From positions 62,001 to 126,000 of the forward strand of contig JAIXMN010000002.1 in the NCBI GenBank assembly GCA_025716815.1: a stretch of 64,000 bases of DNA, in the 5' to 3' direction. Source of the stretch: Dichotomocladium elegans. Its lineage: Eukaryota; Mucoromycota; Mucoromycetes; Mucorales; Lichtheimiaceae. The first letter of the stretch is position 1; each line of letters begins with the position of its first letter. Below are positions 1 through 11,359 of the stretch, in pieces. The notes beneath the pieces are model-generated. The model was not told the DNA's origin and made no database searches. It saw only the letters and a list, made by a program, of their open reading frames with translations. The position numbers and the translations under genes are program-made.

Positions 1-990
1 AAATTGACGTTGTGCATGTATGAATGGAACAGAACTCTTTTGTAGAGTTCATTCTACCTGTTTCTTATTTTCGAGTATTGACTCCTTGAGCGGTGACCTC
101 TATATTTTTATATATAAGAGTAGATTTCACCGATGATGATTGCCATCCTAAAGCACTCATCTGGGATCCTATACGTATTTATGCAATTAAATTCACAGCA
201 AATGGATTAACAGCGCCATTGATGAAGCAATTACGGTAAAAAAAAAAAAAGGAAGCTCGTGGTGCTCGTTAACGGCAACAAACATACAATGGTGCCATAT
301 CGGGTCAGTGGAGTGTGGTACAATCTGTGACCATGCGGGAAGTACCATGATTTGACTACATGATAAGTAACCTGCTGAAGCAAAAGCAGAATTAAAACAC
401 GACGTTTATGTCATGCCCTTGTGCCGTTACCCCATCCTCCTCATATGCATCAGACGCCAGTACTTTCTCAGAATCCCCAAGAAGATGGTCGCAGCTGCAA
501 CTAGAATTCTGCATGAGCAGTGTTTGCCGTGGGGGGAGGGAGATTATTTATTCAAAATAATAATGATGCTGAAGGCGCCCAATGATGCATAGAGTGAAAT
601 GGCGCCTCTTACGCCGTAGTAGAGCTGATACGGTAATCCCGCCATGGATGATTTTCTCGAACAGTGAGCAAACGCTGTTTCTAAGGGGGTGCGCTTTCTT
701 TTTGTTCGTGGAGCGACACTAATTTTTTTAGAAAGACCGGTTGCTGGAATAACCTTCCTGGAATAAAGGCACCCCTCTTCCTATGATAAGATTTGAGCAT
801 CGTGTAGCCACTTTGCTTTTTGTTTGCATGTTTACTGATGAGAACGCAATCGGCCAAACTCAACCGATCTTTTTGTTACACAATCCATCCATATAAACGC
901 GCCTCTTCGTTTCCCCGCATATGGGTCTTTTTCTTTTTTTACCCTAGATCCATAGATACTGAGCTCTTTCGCAGCTTACCTTGCATTTGA
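1..990. other. Intergenic, upstream of the ENA-type ATPase
   Basis: I see no coding exon, RNA gene or repeat family here. The stretch has a poly-A run near 239-250 and pyrimidine-rich sequence (about 905-945) shortly before the ATPase start at 991, which is typical of fungal promoters. No clear splice-consistent exons were found on either strand. Confidence 0.5.
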
Positions 991-3964
991 ATGGCTATCG
1001 TCACGACACTGGACACGGCAGCAGGGTGTTGGCACACGCAGTCGGTCGATGCAGTTGTCGCCTTCCTCGAGACCAACCTCAAGACGGGTCTGACGGATGC
1101 AGAGGTAGCCGCAAGACAGGCCCAATATGGCATCAATGCCCTGGCCGATGCGAACGGACATGTATGGCTCAAAATTCTGCTGCGGCAACTGATGGATGTG
1201 ATGAACTGGGTCTTTGTAGCATTAGGCGTTGTATGCTACGTGCTCAAGGATTATATCACCGGCACGTTGCTTATTGCGGTCGGTATCTTCAATACCGGCC
1301 TGGGATATTCCCAAGAATATGCAGCCGAACGAACACTTGCAGCTCTGCGCGACCTCTCCTCCCCCATGGCGACCGTGCTTCGCAACAATGGTGATGTTAT
1401 CACAGTGCCGAGCGAGGCCCTTGTGCCAGGCGACATCCTCCTGATCCAGGAAGGCAACACGGTGCCAGCAGACGCGCGGCTTGTGGCTGATGTAACCAAC
1501 CTAGAAATGGACGAGGCATTGTTAACAGGAGAATCGGTCCCTGTACAAAAGCAGTTGGTGGTACTTGAACGCCCAGGTGAAGCGAGCGGCATCACACAGA
1601 CACATCGGCCCCCCTCCTTCCCATCTCTTTCCACTCAAACTAATTACCTACGGTATATGGATAGATGAACCTCTCGGAGACCGGATCAATATGGTCTACA
1701 GCTCCACCATTGCCACCAAGGGCCGGGCGAAGGCGGTCGTTACCGCCACTGGCATGGCCACCGAGATCGGCAAGGTCGCGCAGCAGCTCGGAAAAAAAGC
1801 CATGGCCGACCGCACACGAATGCAGGAGAGTTTGAACAAAATGTATGTGTATTTATCGTTCCTTGCCATTCTGCTCGCCCTTATTGTGCTGGCGTCGGTT
1901 CGGTTCAAGGTCAATTACGATATCGGCATGTATGCCATGACAGCTGCGCTGAGCGTCCTGCCAGCCGGCCTGACGACGGTACTAACGGTGACGCTGGTAT
2001 TGGGCGGCAAAGAAATGGCAAAACACAAAGCCCTGGTCCGCAAACTCAAGTGCCTCGAGACGCTCGGGTCGGTGACCAATATTTTTTCTGACAAGACCGG
2101 CACGCTGACGCTGGCGAAGATGGTTGTTGTCCGGTGCTGGACTTTGGGCGACGGCCATTTTCGCGTCGAGTCGCGGGGTGTTGTGCCTCAGGGGGAGGTG
2201 TACAAGATCCAAACGGACGGCTGCGAGGTATGCGTCGATGGTTCTAAACACCTCAGGGACCTAGCCACTGCTGCAGCTCTGTGTAACGGCGCAAGTTTGC
2301 ATTATCGACCGGAAAAGGAAGCGATGCAAGATAACAGCGACGACGACGACGACGGTGATGCACGGGCTGTGACAAATGGAGGACCTACCGAGGTGGCGCT
2401 GCAGGTGTTTGCGAGTAAATGCGGCTGGGGAAAATCGACACTCGAGGGCCAAGAGGGATGGGAGTTTGTCTGCGAGTTTCCGTTTGATTCGAACGTGAAG
2501 CGGATGACGACCGTGTACCGACATGGGCCTACGAGTGAGACGCAAGCGTTTGTCAAGGGAGCGGTCGAATGGGTCCTTCCGCTGTGCGGTGGCGAGAGTG
2601 AAAAGACACAGCTCATACTTGATACGGCTGAGGCACTGGCATCCCAAGGGCTGCGAGTGATCGCGTTTGCGACACGAGTTCTTAAAAGCGAGGTGGGGCG
2701 GCGGGATCAAGTCGAGACAGACCTCCGGTTCGTCGGCCTTGCAGGGATCTACGATCCACCGCGACCTGAAACACGGCAGGCAGTGCTGGAAGCGCACCGG
2801 GCAGGGATCATGGTACACATGTTGACGGGCGACCACCCGGCCACCGCTGTCGCGATGGCGAGGGAGGTGTGCATTCTCAAGTGCACAGAATCCGTCGCTG
2901 AGCAGGAGGGACTCGTCATGACGGGGCCCCAATTCGATGGGCTGACCGACGACCAGGTCGACCGACTGCCGCGACTTCCGTTGGTGGTCGCCCGATGCTC
3001 GCCAGAGACCAAGGTGAAGATGATACACGCCGCACAGCGCCGGAAGTTCATCTCGGCCATGACAGGCGATGGCGTTAACGACGCGCCCTCTCTCAAAATT
3101 GCCGACGTCGGTATCGCGATGGGCAAGAACGGCTCGGACGTAGCACGCGCAGCTTCGGCCATGATCCTCACGGACGACAACTTTGCAACAATCATCCGGG
3201 CCATCGCCGAGGGCCGCAGGATCTACCAAAACATGCAGCGCTTCTTGCTATACTTTTATGCCATCCTCTTCTCATGCGCCCTACTCATCGTTGTAGGGCT
3301 GGCCGTCCGTGACCCGGCAGGCCGCAGTGCGGCGCCCATCTCAACACTTGAGATGCTGTTCCTCTACGTTGTCGTCACCCCGCCCGCCGGCCTGCTAAGC
3401 GTCCAACGCGCATCGCCCGATGTCATGAAGGAACCGCCGCGCTCTCCCACAGAAAGCATCTTCAACCGAGAGATCATCTTGGATAGCCTGGCATACTCCG
3501 TTGCGCTGGCGGTGTTGAGCCTCGTAGCCTACCTCGTACCGCTCTTCGTCCACGGCGGTATACAAGGCGTCGACTGCGATGGCAATTACCAAGTAGGGCT
3601 CTGTGACGCATTCTTTCGCGGTCGCGCAACACTTCTCGTTACCTATACACTCTCCTCCGTGGTAATCATGGCCCACTGCCGGTCGTATCGTCGCATCGAG
3701 TGGGACATGCGCGGCTTGAGGGAGACATTCAGGTCACAGACGATCATTGCCACACTAGCATTTGACTTCTTGTGCTTTGGCCTTTTTCTGTATATCCCCC
3801 GTGTCGCCACTCAGGGGTTCCGGATCCTCGGGATCACGTGGGAGTGGGCGCTGGTAATTGTGCTGGTTTTTTTGCTTATCGCGATCGGCGAAGGCCACAA
3901 ATGGGTCAAGCGGAAGCTGCTGCGTCCCCTCGCAGCGCATCCGGTGGATGAGTTATTGTTCTAG
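991..3964 (+). CDS. ENA1: ENA-type (P-type IID) Na+/K+ exporting ATPase
   Basis: Two exons, 991-1576 and 1665-3964, give 961 aa; the 88-nt intron (GT-AG) splits a codon, and reading straight through instead would meet frame breaks. The protein is a cation pump of the P-type ATPase family, expected in the plasma membrane or ER. Visible motifs: TGES (about 179-182), the phosphorylation site SDKTGTLT with Asp at about 338, the hinge TGDGVNDAP (about 662-670), paired hydrophobic segments before and after these, and a C-terminal membrane block. The M4 ion-site motif reads PAGL (295-298), not the PEGL of Ca2+ pumps. Loss of that Glu is known in fungal ENA-type alkali-cation ATPases, so Na+/K+ export is the best call. 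An acidic DNSDDDDDGD insert lies in the nucleotide-binding domain. Substrate is inferred from family only. Length is typical of ENA (about 1000 aa). Confidence 0.9.
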
Positions 3965-4182
3965 CACGTGTGTATCATAGTGTAGAAAACAAACAAATGA
4001 CTTTTTCCCCCCACGCCCCTCCCGTGCAAAGGCACACACATACGTGGTCGTGTGCGTGTGCACATACCCATGATATGCATGAATGTTTTGTTTCATAAAT
4101 TACTTTAATGTCCAAATAGACAGGAAAATAAAGAGTGAGCGAGCGAGCAGAAAAGGGGGGGGGAAAGCGTGATAGGATCGAG

Positions 4183-4813
4183 CTAAACTTCAAAGTTAGA
4201 AGGGTTCGTGCCTTGCTCGCGCTGATCGTCCCACTTGGCAATCTATATAACATGCTCTTGATCATTAGCAGGGGGGAATATATAAAAATGGCGTGAGTTT
4301 TTTTTTATCTTTTGCTTTACCCATTCATTAGGGCACAAACTATGGAAAGCGCGATAGAACTGCTTGCAGGGGGCAAATTCCTCACCGCGAGCGTTCACAC
4401 ACTTGTAATAGTCGACGTAGTTTTGCCAGCAGCTAAGGAGATAGGATATAACGTAAGAGGAAAGGTTTGTCGCGTCGTCAATGGCGATGGAAAACAGATA
4501 TAAGGTGTTTTAGTTTTAGGGTGTATGGAGAGGAAACGGAGATCATTCAAGTGAATGAGGACAATTACTGCTTGGTCTGGTTGGTGTTAGGGAAGCTGTA
4601 AAGAAAATGCGAGGTCGATTCACGCGTCAATGCAAATTCCCTTTCAGTCTTTTCTCCTCTTCTTACCGGGCATCGAAACCAGCTATACAAAAGAGAGAAA
4701 AAAGTGCGTCGCCGGTCAATTTATGGACCATGCCCTATTCTTTTCCGTTCTTCGTTCCATTATTCCCATTGCTTACCGGTGACCAGCTTGGGAGTCTCAG
4801 CAACGTCAGACAT
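4183..4813 (-). CDS. COX12: Cytochrome c oxidase subunit VIb (COX12)
   Basis: Five exons on the minus strand: 4813-4777, 4682-4667, 4595-4569, 4432-4321 and 4242-4183. Joined, they encode 83 aa, exactly the length of yeast Cox12. The protein is an intermembrane-space CHCH subunit of complex IV. The twin cysteine motifs are clear: C-x9-C (HCWQNYVDYYKC) and C-x10-C (from APCK to SLCP), followed by the family signature WIAKWDDQREQG. All introns are GT-AG. Exon 2 is only 16 nt and supplies the conserved GFDAR segment; without it the frame breaks. It was found only by splicing because no exon is longer than 112 nt. It lies 163 bp downstream of TVP15 on the same strand. Confidence 0.93.
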
Positions 4814-4976
4814 GAGGGTGAAGAGTAGGGCTAGGTGAGATAAAAAGGAAAAAAAAAGATAGCGCGACTTATTTAAAAAAAGAAAGTGCCGAACTTGGGG
4901 GGTTGGGCTGGGTTGGGGGTAGCCATGCCAAATTATTTTTATTTGAAAGGATGACGTCGAATGTCATTGGCTGGCG

Positions 4977-5777
4977 CTAAACGACGCTGTTGGTTGCTTG
5001 GTTTACACTTGTTCCACTATAATATCCTCCCTGAGGCTGTTGCGTGTTTTGCTCTGACGCCCAGTGAGCGGCTCTTCCACCGGTGTTCTCGCCTAGAGAC
5101 GTCTCGAATGCATCTCGCTTCATGTTACTTGGTGGCTCGACACGCGGAACGAACTGAAGAATGCAGTATAAGACCCCAAAGACAGCGACCTGTGGTGGTG
5201 CGAGAAACAAGAAAAAGTAATGATGAATATGGATGGGTATCACTCTCTCTCTGTGTGTGAGTGTATGTGCGAGTTTCGAACATACTATGACTCCGGATGC
5301 AATAGCAAGTGGTGGATCATTGAGAATAATGCACCCGATGCTATCAATGTTGTTAGTCGCCATCGAAGAGGTTTCATTCTTTCAAATGTCTCACAAGATA
5401 TAGACTAGACGGCAGAGGCGTTTTTATGAGACTTAACAACTCGCTTGCTTTTCATGAACCTCCTTACATATGCCGCGTCCAAGAAATGAGAACATGTAAG
5501 AAACATGCTGTGCAATGATGGAAGGCATCCTAAATTCAAAAAGAAGGACGACCGCACCAAAGACAATACAATAGATGCCTCGGATGAATTGTGGGAAGCC
5601 TAACAATGAGGAGGCGGTGGTTACGACCGTATAACAGCAGCCGGGTAGATGGCTCTTACCGCCTAGCATGAGAACACGGACACCGCCGATGATCATAAAG
5701 CAGGCGACGATAACATTAATTATTCGAAATATAAGTGAGGAGTTGAGCTGATCCTTTAAGCGGTCGACGATGGACAT
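4977..5777 (-). CDS. TVP15: Golgi membrane protein TVP15 (COPI-associated family)
   Basis: Five exons: 5777-5660, 5599-5468, 5404-5395, 5340-5286, 5189-4977; 175 aa. This is a small four-pass membrane protein of late Golgi/TGN vesicles. Hydrophobic segments start at about residue 18 (IINVIVACFMIIGG), then around GIYCIVFGAVVLL, FIGCIIL and VAVFGVLYCILQF. The family end signature FVPRVEPPSNM is present and is followed by a polar cytosolic tail. Exon 3 is a 10-nt micro-exon that restores the conserved GRGIFYIF segment. The start at 5777 is chosen because the family begins with a short polar stretch; an in-frame upstream ATG would add 29 residues of atypical sequence. Function beyond Golgi residence is not well known. 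Confidence 0.87.
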
Positions 5778-6372
5778 TTTCTTGTTTTCTAACAGAAGGA
5801 AGAGAAAAAGGATAGCAGCTGTGCTTGGCACGCAACAAAACTGGCCATGCGGTTGGCCGGGCAATTTTTGTCTGCATTATTCGTGTGTAAGAAAAAAATG
5901 AGACAGGCTTGGTTTCAACTTCATGTGATTTGCCTAGCTATGGGAGGGGGTGCGAGAGCAAGAATAAAATCGTATAGGTATTTGTGCACTCGCAAGACAC
6001 TTGCTGTCCATGCGTGTGCCTCTTTGTATCTCGTCCTTCCCAATGCAGCAGCAGCACAATCCAGTCTTTCATCTTCATCCAGTTTTTTTTTTGTGTTCGA
6101 GGGAATGCGATGAACAAGGGTCGCAGATATGTTAACCCCCCTCCCTTCCCTTTCATTTCCCTTGAATACCAATGCGCCCGAGTCAATGGAAGCTGATGGC
6201 CCGGCAGTCATGTGGATACGTGTGCATGTCATTTCAGTATCACTCCGCCCTCTAAAAACATGCTGTTTTTTGTTGGGGGGGGTGGAGAGATGGGGTGGGC
6301 TTGGTTGGTTGGTTTCTGGAGGAGAAGGACCGAATTAATCATTTTCACACACTTTCTCTTTCTCTTATTTTC
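5778..6372. promoter_or_regulatory. Divergent intergenic region between TVP15 and USP
   Basis: This 595-nt gap separates two divergent starts (TVP15 at 5777 minus, USP at 6373 plus), so it must hold both promoters. I see no coding exon. It has G- and T-runs and a CT-rich stretch just upstream of the USP start. No defined binding site can be named. Confidence 0.5.
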
Positions 6373-7004
6373 ATGTTTCGTATCGTTGTAGCCACTGATG
6401 ACACACCCGCCTCACGAAAAGCTACGAGCTATGCTCTTCGGTTGCACGAGTCTATCCCAGGTAGCTCCCTCCAGGTGATCTTAGCTGTTGGCTTGAATCC
6501 AACCCGCCGTGGCGGCGAGGGCGGGATCCAGCTTTTGTATGATTTTTTTTTCCAGATCGACGCGCATAACAACGTATCAACCAGCGATGCTTGCTGCTCA
6601 CCCCTCCCCTACTATTAAATTAGAGATTCGCTCGACCGTACCAACAATCTCGATATCCAGCACGATGCCACAGCCACAGAAAATGCTATCAGGCAGCGCT
6701 TACCGACCGGTACCGATTTCCAAGTGTTAGTGCAAGAGGGCGAAGACGCCAAGATCATCGAAGGGTTCATCAATCAGAACCCACCGGATATGTTAGTCCT
6801 GGGCTCATCGAACAAGACGGGTTTAGAAAGGCAAGTTCACCACGCTGAACATATCGTGCATATAAAAAGTAAGGCACGTACTAAAAAGTAGTGGCAACTG
6901 GCACACACATTATCTGCACCCTCGTCTAAAGATGGGTTTTGGGGTCCGTGAGCGATCACTGCATTCATCATTGCCGGTGTCCAGTGACCATCATCAAGAT
7001 ATAA
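6373..7004 (+). CDS. Universal stress protein (UspA domain)
   Basis: Three exons, 6373-6536, 6624-6830 and 6932-7004, give 147 aa, a normal single-domain USP length. The start MFRIVVATDD is the family's first beta strand. The third exon restores the end of the fold, WVLGSVSDHC followed by CPVTIIKI, which is the ATP-site glycine/serine motif and last strand typical of ATP-binding USPs. The second intron has a GC donor (GCAAGT) and a normal AG acceptor; with a GT donor the frame cannot be kept. USPs are small cytosolic nucleotide-binding proteins tied to stress responses; the precise role is unknown. The first donor (6537) is chosen on frame; the exact junction in the loop is less sure than the second. 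Confidence 0.83.
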
Positions 7005-7536
7005 GCAACTCAGGAGTGAGAAAAAAAAAGGCGCTGGGCAGCATTATTTTTTTTTTTTTTGGGATCTTTGACTACTAAAAATACAAGTTACCAGTTTCCA
7101 TATCAGGTCATTTATTTCCTTTCATGACCCTTTCCCTCCCCAATTCTCATTCTCGCTCGTCGAGTTGTTTCTTTTTGTTTTGGGTCTGTTGTTTTGATCT
7201 ATATTGCATAGCTTGGTAATTGAGAAGGAGAAAACAAATGGGACAGAGAGAAAGGATAAGAAGAGAAGACACACGGAGGATAAATGCGGGCAGACGGGAT
7301 TTGGATTGCTGAGTCACTGCAATCGAAAAAAAAAAAAGGCAGTGAGGTACAGTATCACTTTCAAAAAACCTTTCTCTATCCGAGTTACACGAGTGTCGCG
7401 TTCCACATCGGCGTGTCCTTTTTTTAGAAGACGTTAAATAGACACTAAAGGTGAAAGACGGGCTGCGCCTTGTTCGATTTTTCTTTCGCTCCTCTTTTTT
7501 CCTACTTCTTTTTCTCGGACCTCGCATACATCATCC
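7005..7536. other. Intergenic between USP and DUF1647-like gene
   Basis: No coding exon was recognised. It contains poly-A/poly-T runs (7021-7029, 7047-7060, 7325-7338) and ends in a pyrimidine-rich stretch just before the next start at 7537. Confidence 0.5.
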
Positions 7537-8904
7537 ATGAAGGGCATTGGTACTCCTAACGACAGCACTGCGTCCATGACGACAACCGCCCTATCGTCTA
7601 GCAAAAAGAAAAAAGGCCATCCGTACTTTTTGCTTTTGTCAATACTCGGCTTTGTTGTCCTGTGCTCCCTCGGATTGGACACGATGTATAGGCGCTATCA
7701 CGGTAAATTGGAGACGACAACAACAACCAAACTAGCCTTGATCCCTCGCTCATAGAGACCTCTATCTCTCTCTGTTTCCCCCCCCCATCACTTCTTTTTT
7801 AATAGATGTATGCACGGACGCTTTTTGCGACATAAGCGAGGAGAATCAAAGCTTTCTTCATCATAATCAGCAGCAGCAGCAGCAGCAAAACACCGCCGCC
7901 GACAAAGACGACGCAACAGTAGCTGAAAAGAAAGAATACCCCTATACGATCGTCACGGCATCGAGTGCTAACCATCTGTGCGCGCTTGAAAGTTTCCTTT
8001 ATGCGCTCAATGCACTCCGGTCAGAAGTCCAGCAGCCATTCCCTCGATTGGTGGTCTACAACATTGGCATGAACCGAACGCAGCTGCCTGTTCTCGACCA
8101 GCTCCAGGCGCGAGGAATGATTGATGATCTCGTGACGTTCGACTACTTTCGGTACCCTCGATTCTGGGATGTTGCGATCAATGCGGGCGAGTATGCCTGG
8201 AAGACGGGCATCGTCGAGGAAACCGCGAAAAAGTACGGCGGTGTGCTGGTGTGGCTCGATGCTGGCAATATGGTGACTGCCGAATTCCTCGACAATATTG
8301 CAACCACCATCAGGTCAAAAGGCTTCTGGAGCCCGCGGTCACCGGCCAATATGGCAAAATGGACCCACCCAGGCATGTTTGCGTATTACAATGAAAACCC
8401 CTCGGACTTTGGCCGCTATGCCAACTGCAACGGCGCAGCCATTGGCTTTGATACAACCAACGCAACAGTCATGGAGCTTATCGAAGGATGGTACCAATGC
8501 GGTCTCGACAAGCGATGCATTGCCCCACCCGGATCATCACGGGCGAACCATCGCCAGGACCAGGCCGCCCTGACGTACCTGGTCTGGAAAATGGGCTTCA
8601 GCTGCGCGCGCCTGCCCTCGGATTTCTATGACCTTCAAATTCACCGCGACATATCTTGTGCTGCCAACCTGCTCGGGTTGGAAGTACAAAACAAATTGCA
8701 TCACCCTTCGAGCATCGGTAAAGCTCCTATAACTTTTTTTTTTTGGGTTGTGGGAATACAAACTGACCACCCCTTCTTTCTCTAGACTACGAAAAATGGC
8801 AGCGAAGCGATACGTTGAACCTCTACAACCACCCAGAATGGCGGTACCCAGAAGACCAGGTCCCTGAGCACATCAAAGCCTTCATGAACCCACCCGTCTT
8901 TTAG
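7537..8904 (+). CDS. DUF1647-like type II membrane protein, possible glycosyltransferase
   Basis: Exons 7537-7702, 7806-8717 and 8786-8904 give 398 aa. The N-terminus has a lysine patch then one membrane segment (about residues 27-48, FLLLSILGFVVLCSLGLD), so a signal-anchor type II protein of the Golgi or ER is likely. A stem with seven glutamines (CAG repeat near 7870) precedes a lumenal domain resembling the DUF1647 family: PYTIVTASSANHLCALESF, LVVYNIGM, GVLVWLDAGN and an NCNGAAIGF segment. The D-x-G pair and the overall order recall nucleotide-sugar-using glycosyltransferases, but no activity is proven for this family by what I can see. The start has few alternatives because the membrane anchor follows directly. 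Confidence 0.72.
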
Positions 8905-9353
8905 ATCATGGATAGATTCATCCAACATCCACCCTTATGTATATATCTATGTAGCTTCCCTATGCGGTTCACACATGCCATTTTTGGAACCCTTGCACAC
9001 AAGCACAAACTCTTTCTTCTTCTTCTTCTTCTTTTGTTCTTCAAGCCTAGTTCAAATGACCTCTTCCCTTCTTACCACATTACTCCGAGAATACTTTTAA
9101 TGTAAAATAAACCCCTCCACTCCCCCTATTCATCCACCCCGCAATTGCATCCAAGTATCTTTGAGGTATATTAATATGAGGTAAGAGGGCTGGGGGAAAA
9201 TCACAAAACATCTTCTCTCTCCGGCTTCTCTTCGCTGGACAAATCTAACGAACTAAGAATAAAAAGACCATAATAAAAAGGATAAGGTTATGTGTGTGTG
9301 TGTGTGTGTGAATGTGATCAAGTAGTTTTCTAAATTGAAGCGTAGTTTCATTG
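8905..9353. other. Convergent intergenic region with TG repeat
   Basis: Lies between the ends of two convergent genes (stop at 8904 plus, stop at 9354 minus), so it holds 3' ends. It has TTC repeats near 9013-9034 and a (TG)10 microsatellite at 9291-9310. No coding sequence was seen. Confidence 0.5.
9291..9310. repeat. (TG)10 microsatellite
   Basis: Ten perfect TG units in the 3' region of the casein kinase gene. A simple sequence repeat, possibly length-variable. Confidence 0.9.
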
Positions 9354-11001
9354 TTAGGTGTAGCATGCTCCGCATGTAAAGACAGCAACAAATCGCCGCC
9401 AGGATCTCTTTTTCGGGTCGTAGTCATGTTCTTGGTCTGCTGGAGGATGAATCCGCGCCGCAGGCTGTGTTTGCCTTGAATGTCTTGCTCTTGTTGTCGA
9501 GTTGCGCACCACTTCTCCTTGATGGTTCAGACCTGCAGACAAATGATGACTATGGCGCTGCCGTGACGACAAACGCGACGCCTATGGATCAGGATTAGCG
9601 ACCCTCATTGTTTATACACAATGGACATTGCTCTCAAGTTACCTCCCAGCCTTTGCCATCGTTCAGGAGCATCCAGTCATATACACCATCGTCTGTCTCG
9701 CCCGCATTGTGGATTGCTTTGGTAAAGAGGTCACGCAAAAAGTCATAGTCAGGAGTCTCATCAAATCCGAGCTTTCGCACATATCTAAGATAAATGGCAA
9801 ATTCCTCTGGATATCCTGATCAGACATTGAATCTAACCTTCTATCCTTTATTTTTTTTTTTACCTGGGAAACCAGAACATAAATCCTTCACCATGGTGGT
9901 CTGCTTCTTTTCGCCAATTTTCTCGTACTTTTGTTTATTTGTTGCTGCCTTGAGGCCCTGCCATGGGAGCGAACCGCGTAAGAAGTACATGAAAACATGG
10001 CCAAGAGATTCGAGATCGTCTCGTCGTGATTGTTCTAATAAATGTATGTGCGGCAGAGCGTCAGAAGTTAAAAAAAAAAGCATCGGCGATGCCTCTCAGA
10101 GAAGCTTGCCTCGTCCCAAGTGCGTGTTGATGCTCATATATCGAGCAGTGCCAGATAGGCTCTTGCGTTCACGGTAAGGAATGTGCTGCTTTGTTCTCGG
10201 GTCGCGGTACAGCTTGGCCATGCCAAAATCGACCATGTAGACTGTCGAGGCATGGTCTGTTCCCGGCCGACCAATCAGGAAATTATCGGGTTTGATATCT
10301 CGATAGATCAGATTTCGGTCATGGATACTTTGAACTCGAGTAATCTTTATCCTTCGGTCAGCTAATCAAGTTCAATTCGTTCCAGTCCAGTCCCTCCCCT
10401 CGCTCCCTAATCCCCTCTCCCCTCCCCTTTCCCCACATGCTTGATCTCATAATCATCAATATACCATGTGCCTGGCGAGGGTGGCCGCAGTCTTGATACT
10501 AAACCGACGATTACACATGTCAAATAAGTCCTCTAGGCTCGGCCCAAGCAGATCCATCACCAGTGCATTGTAAACACCTTCTTGTCCGAAAAAGTAGGCC
10601 TGCGGGATACCCGCTATAGAGTACGTTAGACACACACTCTCTCGTATGGGCACACACCAGTCGGAAAATGATTTTTGACGTACGCAGACCCGAGAGAACT
10701 TTATACGTTCGATATTCATCGCGTAATTGAGGCGCTTCAGACTTTCGAGATTCGAACTTGATGGCAATTTGCTGTCCGTTAATGAGGTTCGTACCTAAAT
10801 GAAAAAGAGAGAGAGATCCATCGGCAGCCCCCGTTTCGTGTGTGAGTTCTTGCGTTGATATTGGTCTGGGGCATCGCTCTTGCCTTCGTAAATGACACCA
10901 AAGCTGCCTTCACCGATTTTGCGCCCTACTCGGAAATGGACACCAACTATACTGGAGGGCACTGCTGCAGGTGCTGCAGACGATGAGCTTGGTCGGGGCA
11001 T
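9354..11001 (-). CDS. Casein kinase 1, Yck/CK1-gamma type
   Basis: Seven exons: 11001-10884, 10794-10684, 10613-10465, 10344-10110, 10034-9864, 9806-9643, 9581-9354; 391 aa. Kinase features in order: glycine loop [14 protein letters not shown]-site Lys at about 52 (IAIKFE), catalytic [18 protein letters not shown], the CK1-specific [17 protein letters not shown] segment, then [23 protein letters not shown] split over exons. This matches plasma-membrane yeast Yck1/2 and fission yeast Cki1 kinases, which act in nutrient sensing and endocytosis. The basic tail (KKRSWRRF) ends in CGACYT, not the usual double cysteine, so membrane anchoring by palmitoylation is possible but altered. Introns 1 and 4 have GC donors (GCAAGA, GCAAGC). 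The start at 11001 is the only ATG before the glycine loop in frame. Confidence 0.92.
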
Positions 11002-11359
11002 CCAAAAGAAATGTAATGGTGTGTTATGTGTGTATATGGGATAAAGAGTGGGAAGAGGGGGAGATAAAACGGCGGCGTCGAGATATTAAGGATAGGGGAA
11101 AAACGAACGAGGGAGTAAAAGAAATCAAACAAGCAGTGTGTGTATATTGCGTGGTAGTTTATGTGATACACGAGCCGACTGTATAGCGGAGAGAGAGAGA
11201 GAGAGAGAGAGAAACAGAAGTGCGCAAGTACATCCGTAGGCTTAGACGGATGGATCCTCCATTTATTTAGCACGAGTTCGATCTCCCTATTTCTTCATCG
11301 TTCGTATGACCGATTTGAAGCAATACATGGTCCCTCACAGCTACTATCAGTCTTTTCAT
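11002..11359. promoter_or_regulatory. Promoter region of casein kinase gene
   Basis: Lies upstream of the casein kinase start (11001, minus) and downstream of the DUG1 stop (11360). On the transcribed strand it carries a long CT tract (11189-11212 as GA on the plus strand) of the kind often found before fungal start sites. No coding exon was seen. Confidence 0.5.
11189..11212. repeat. (GA)n microsatellite
   Basis: Twelve GA units; reads as a CT tract on the strand of the casein kinase gene, inside its presumed promoter or 5' leader. Confidence 0.85.

Noticed and set aside
1565..1664. Apparent frameshift that would break the ENA-type ATPase in two.
   Set aside because: An 88-nt GT-AG intron joins both parts in frame and gives a full-length pump, so it is not a pseudogene.
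2261..3229. A 322-codon open frame on the minus strand inside the ATPase gene.
   Set aside because: It is fully antisense to a conserved P-type ATPase exon, is Arg/His/Asp-rich and matches no family; it is a shadow of biased codon use.
4312..4503. A 63-codon plus-strand frame.
   Set aside because: It is antisense to COX12 exon 4, whose conserved cysteine motifs explain the sequence.
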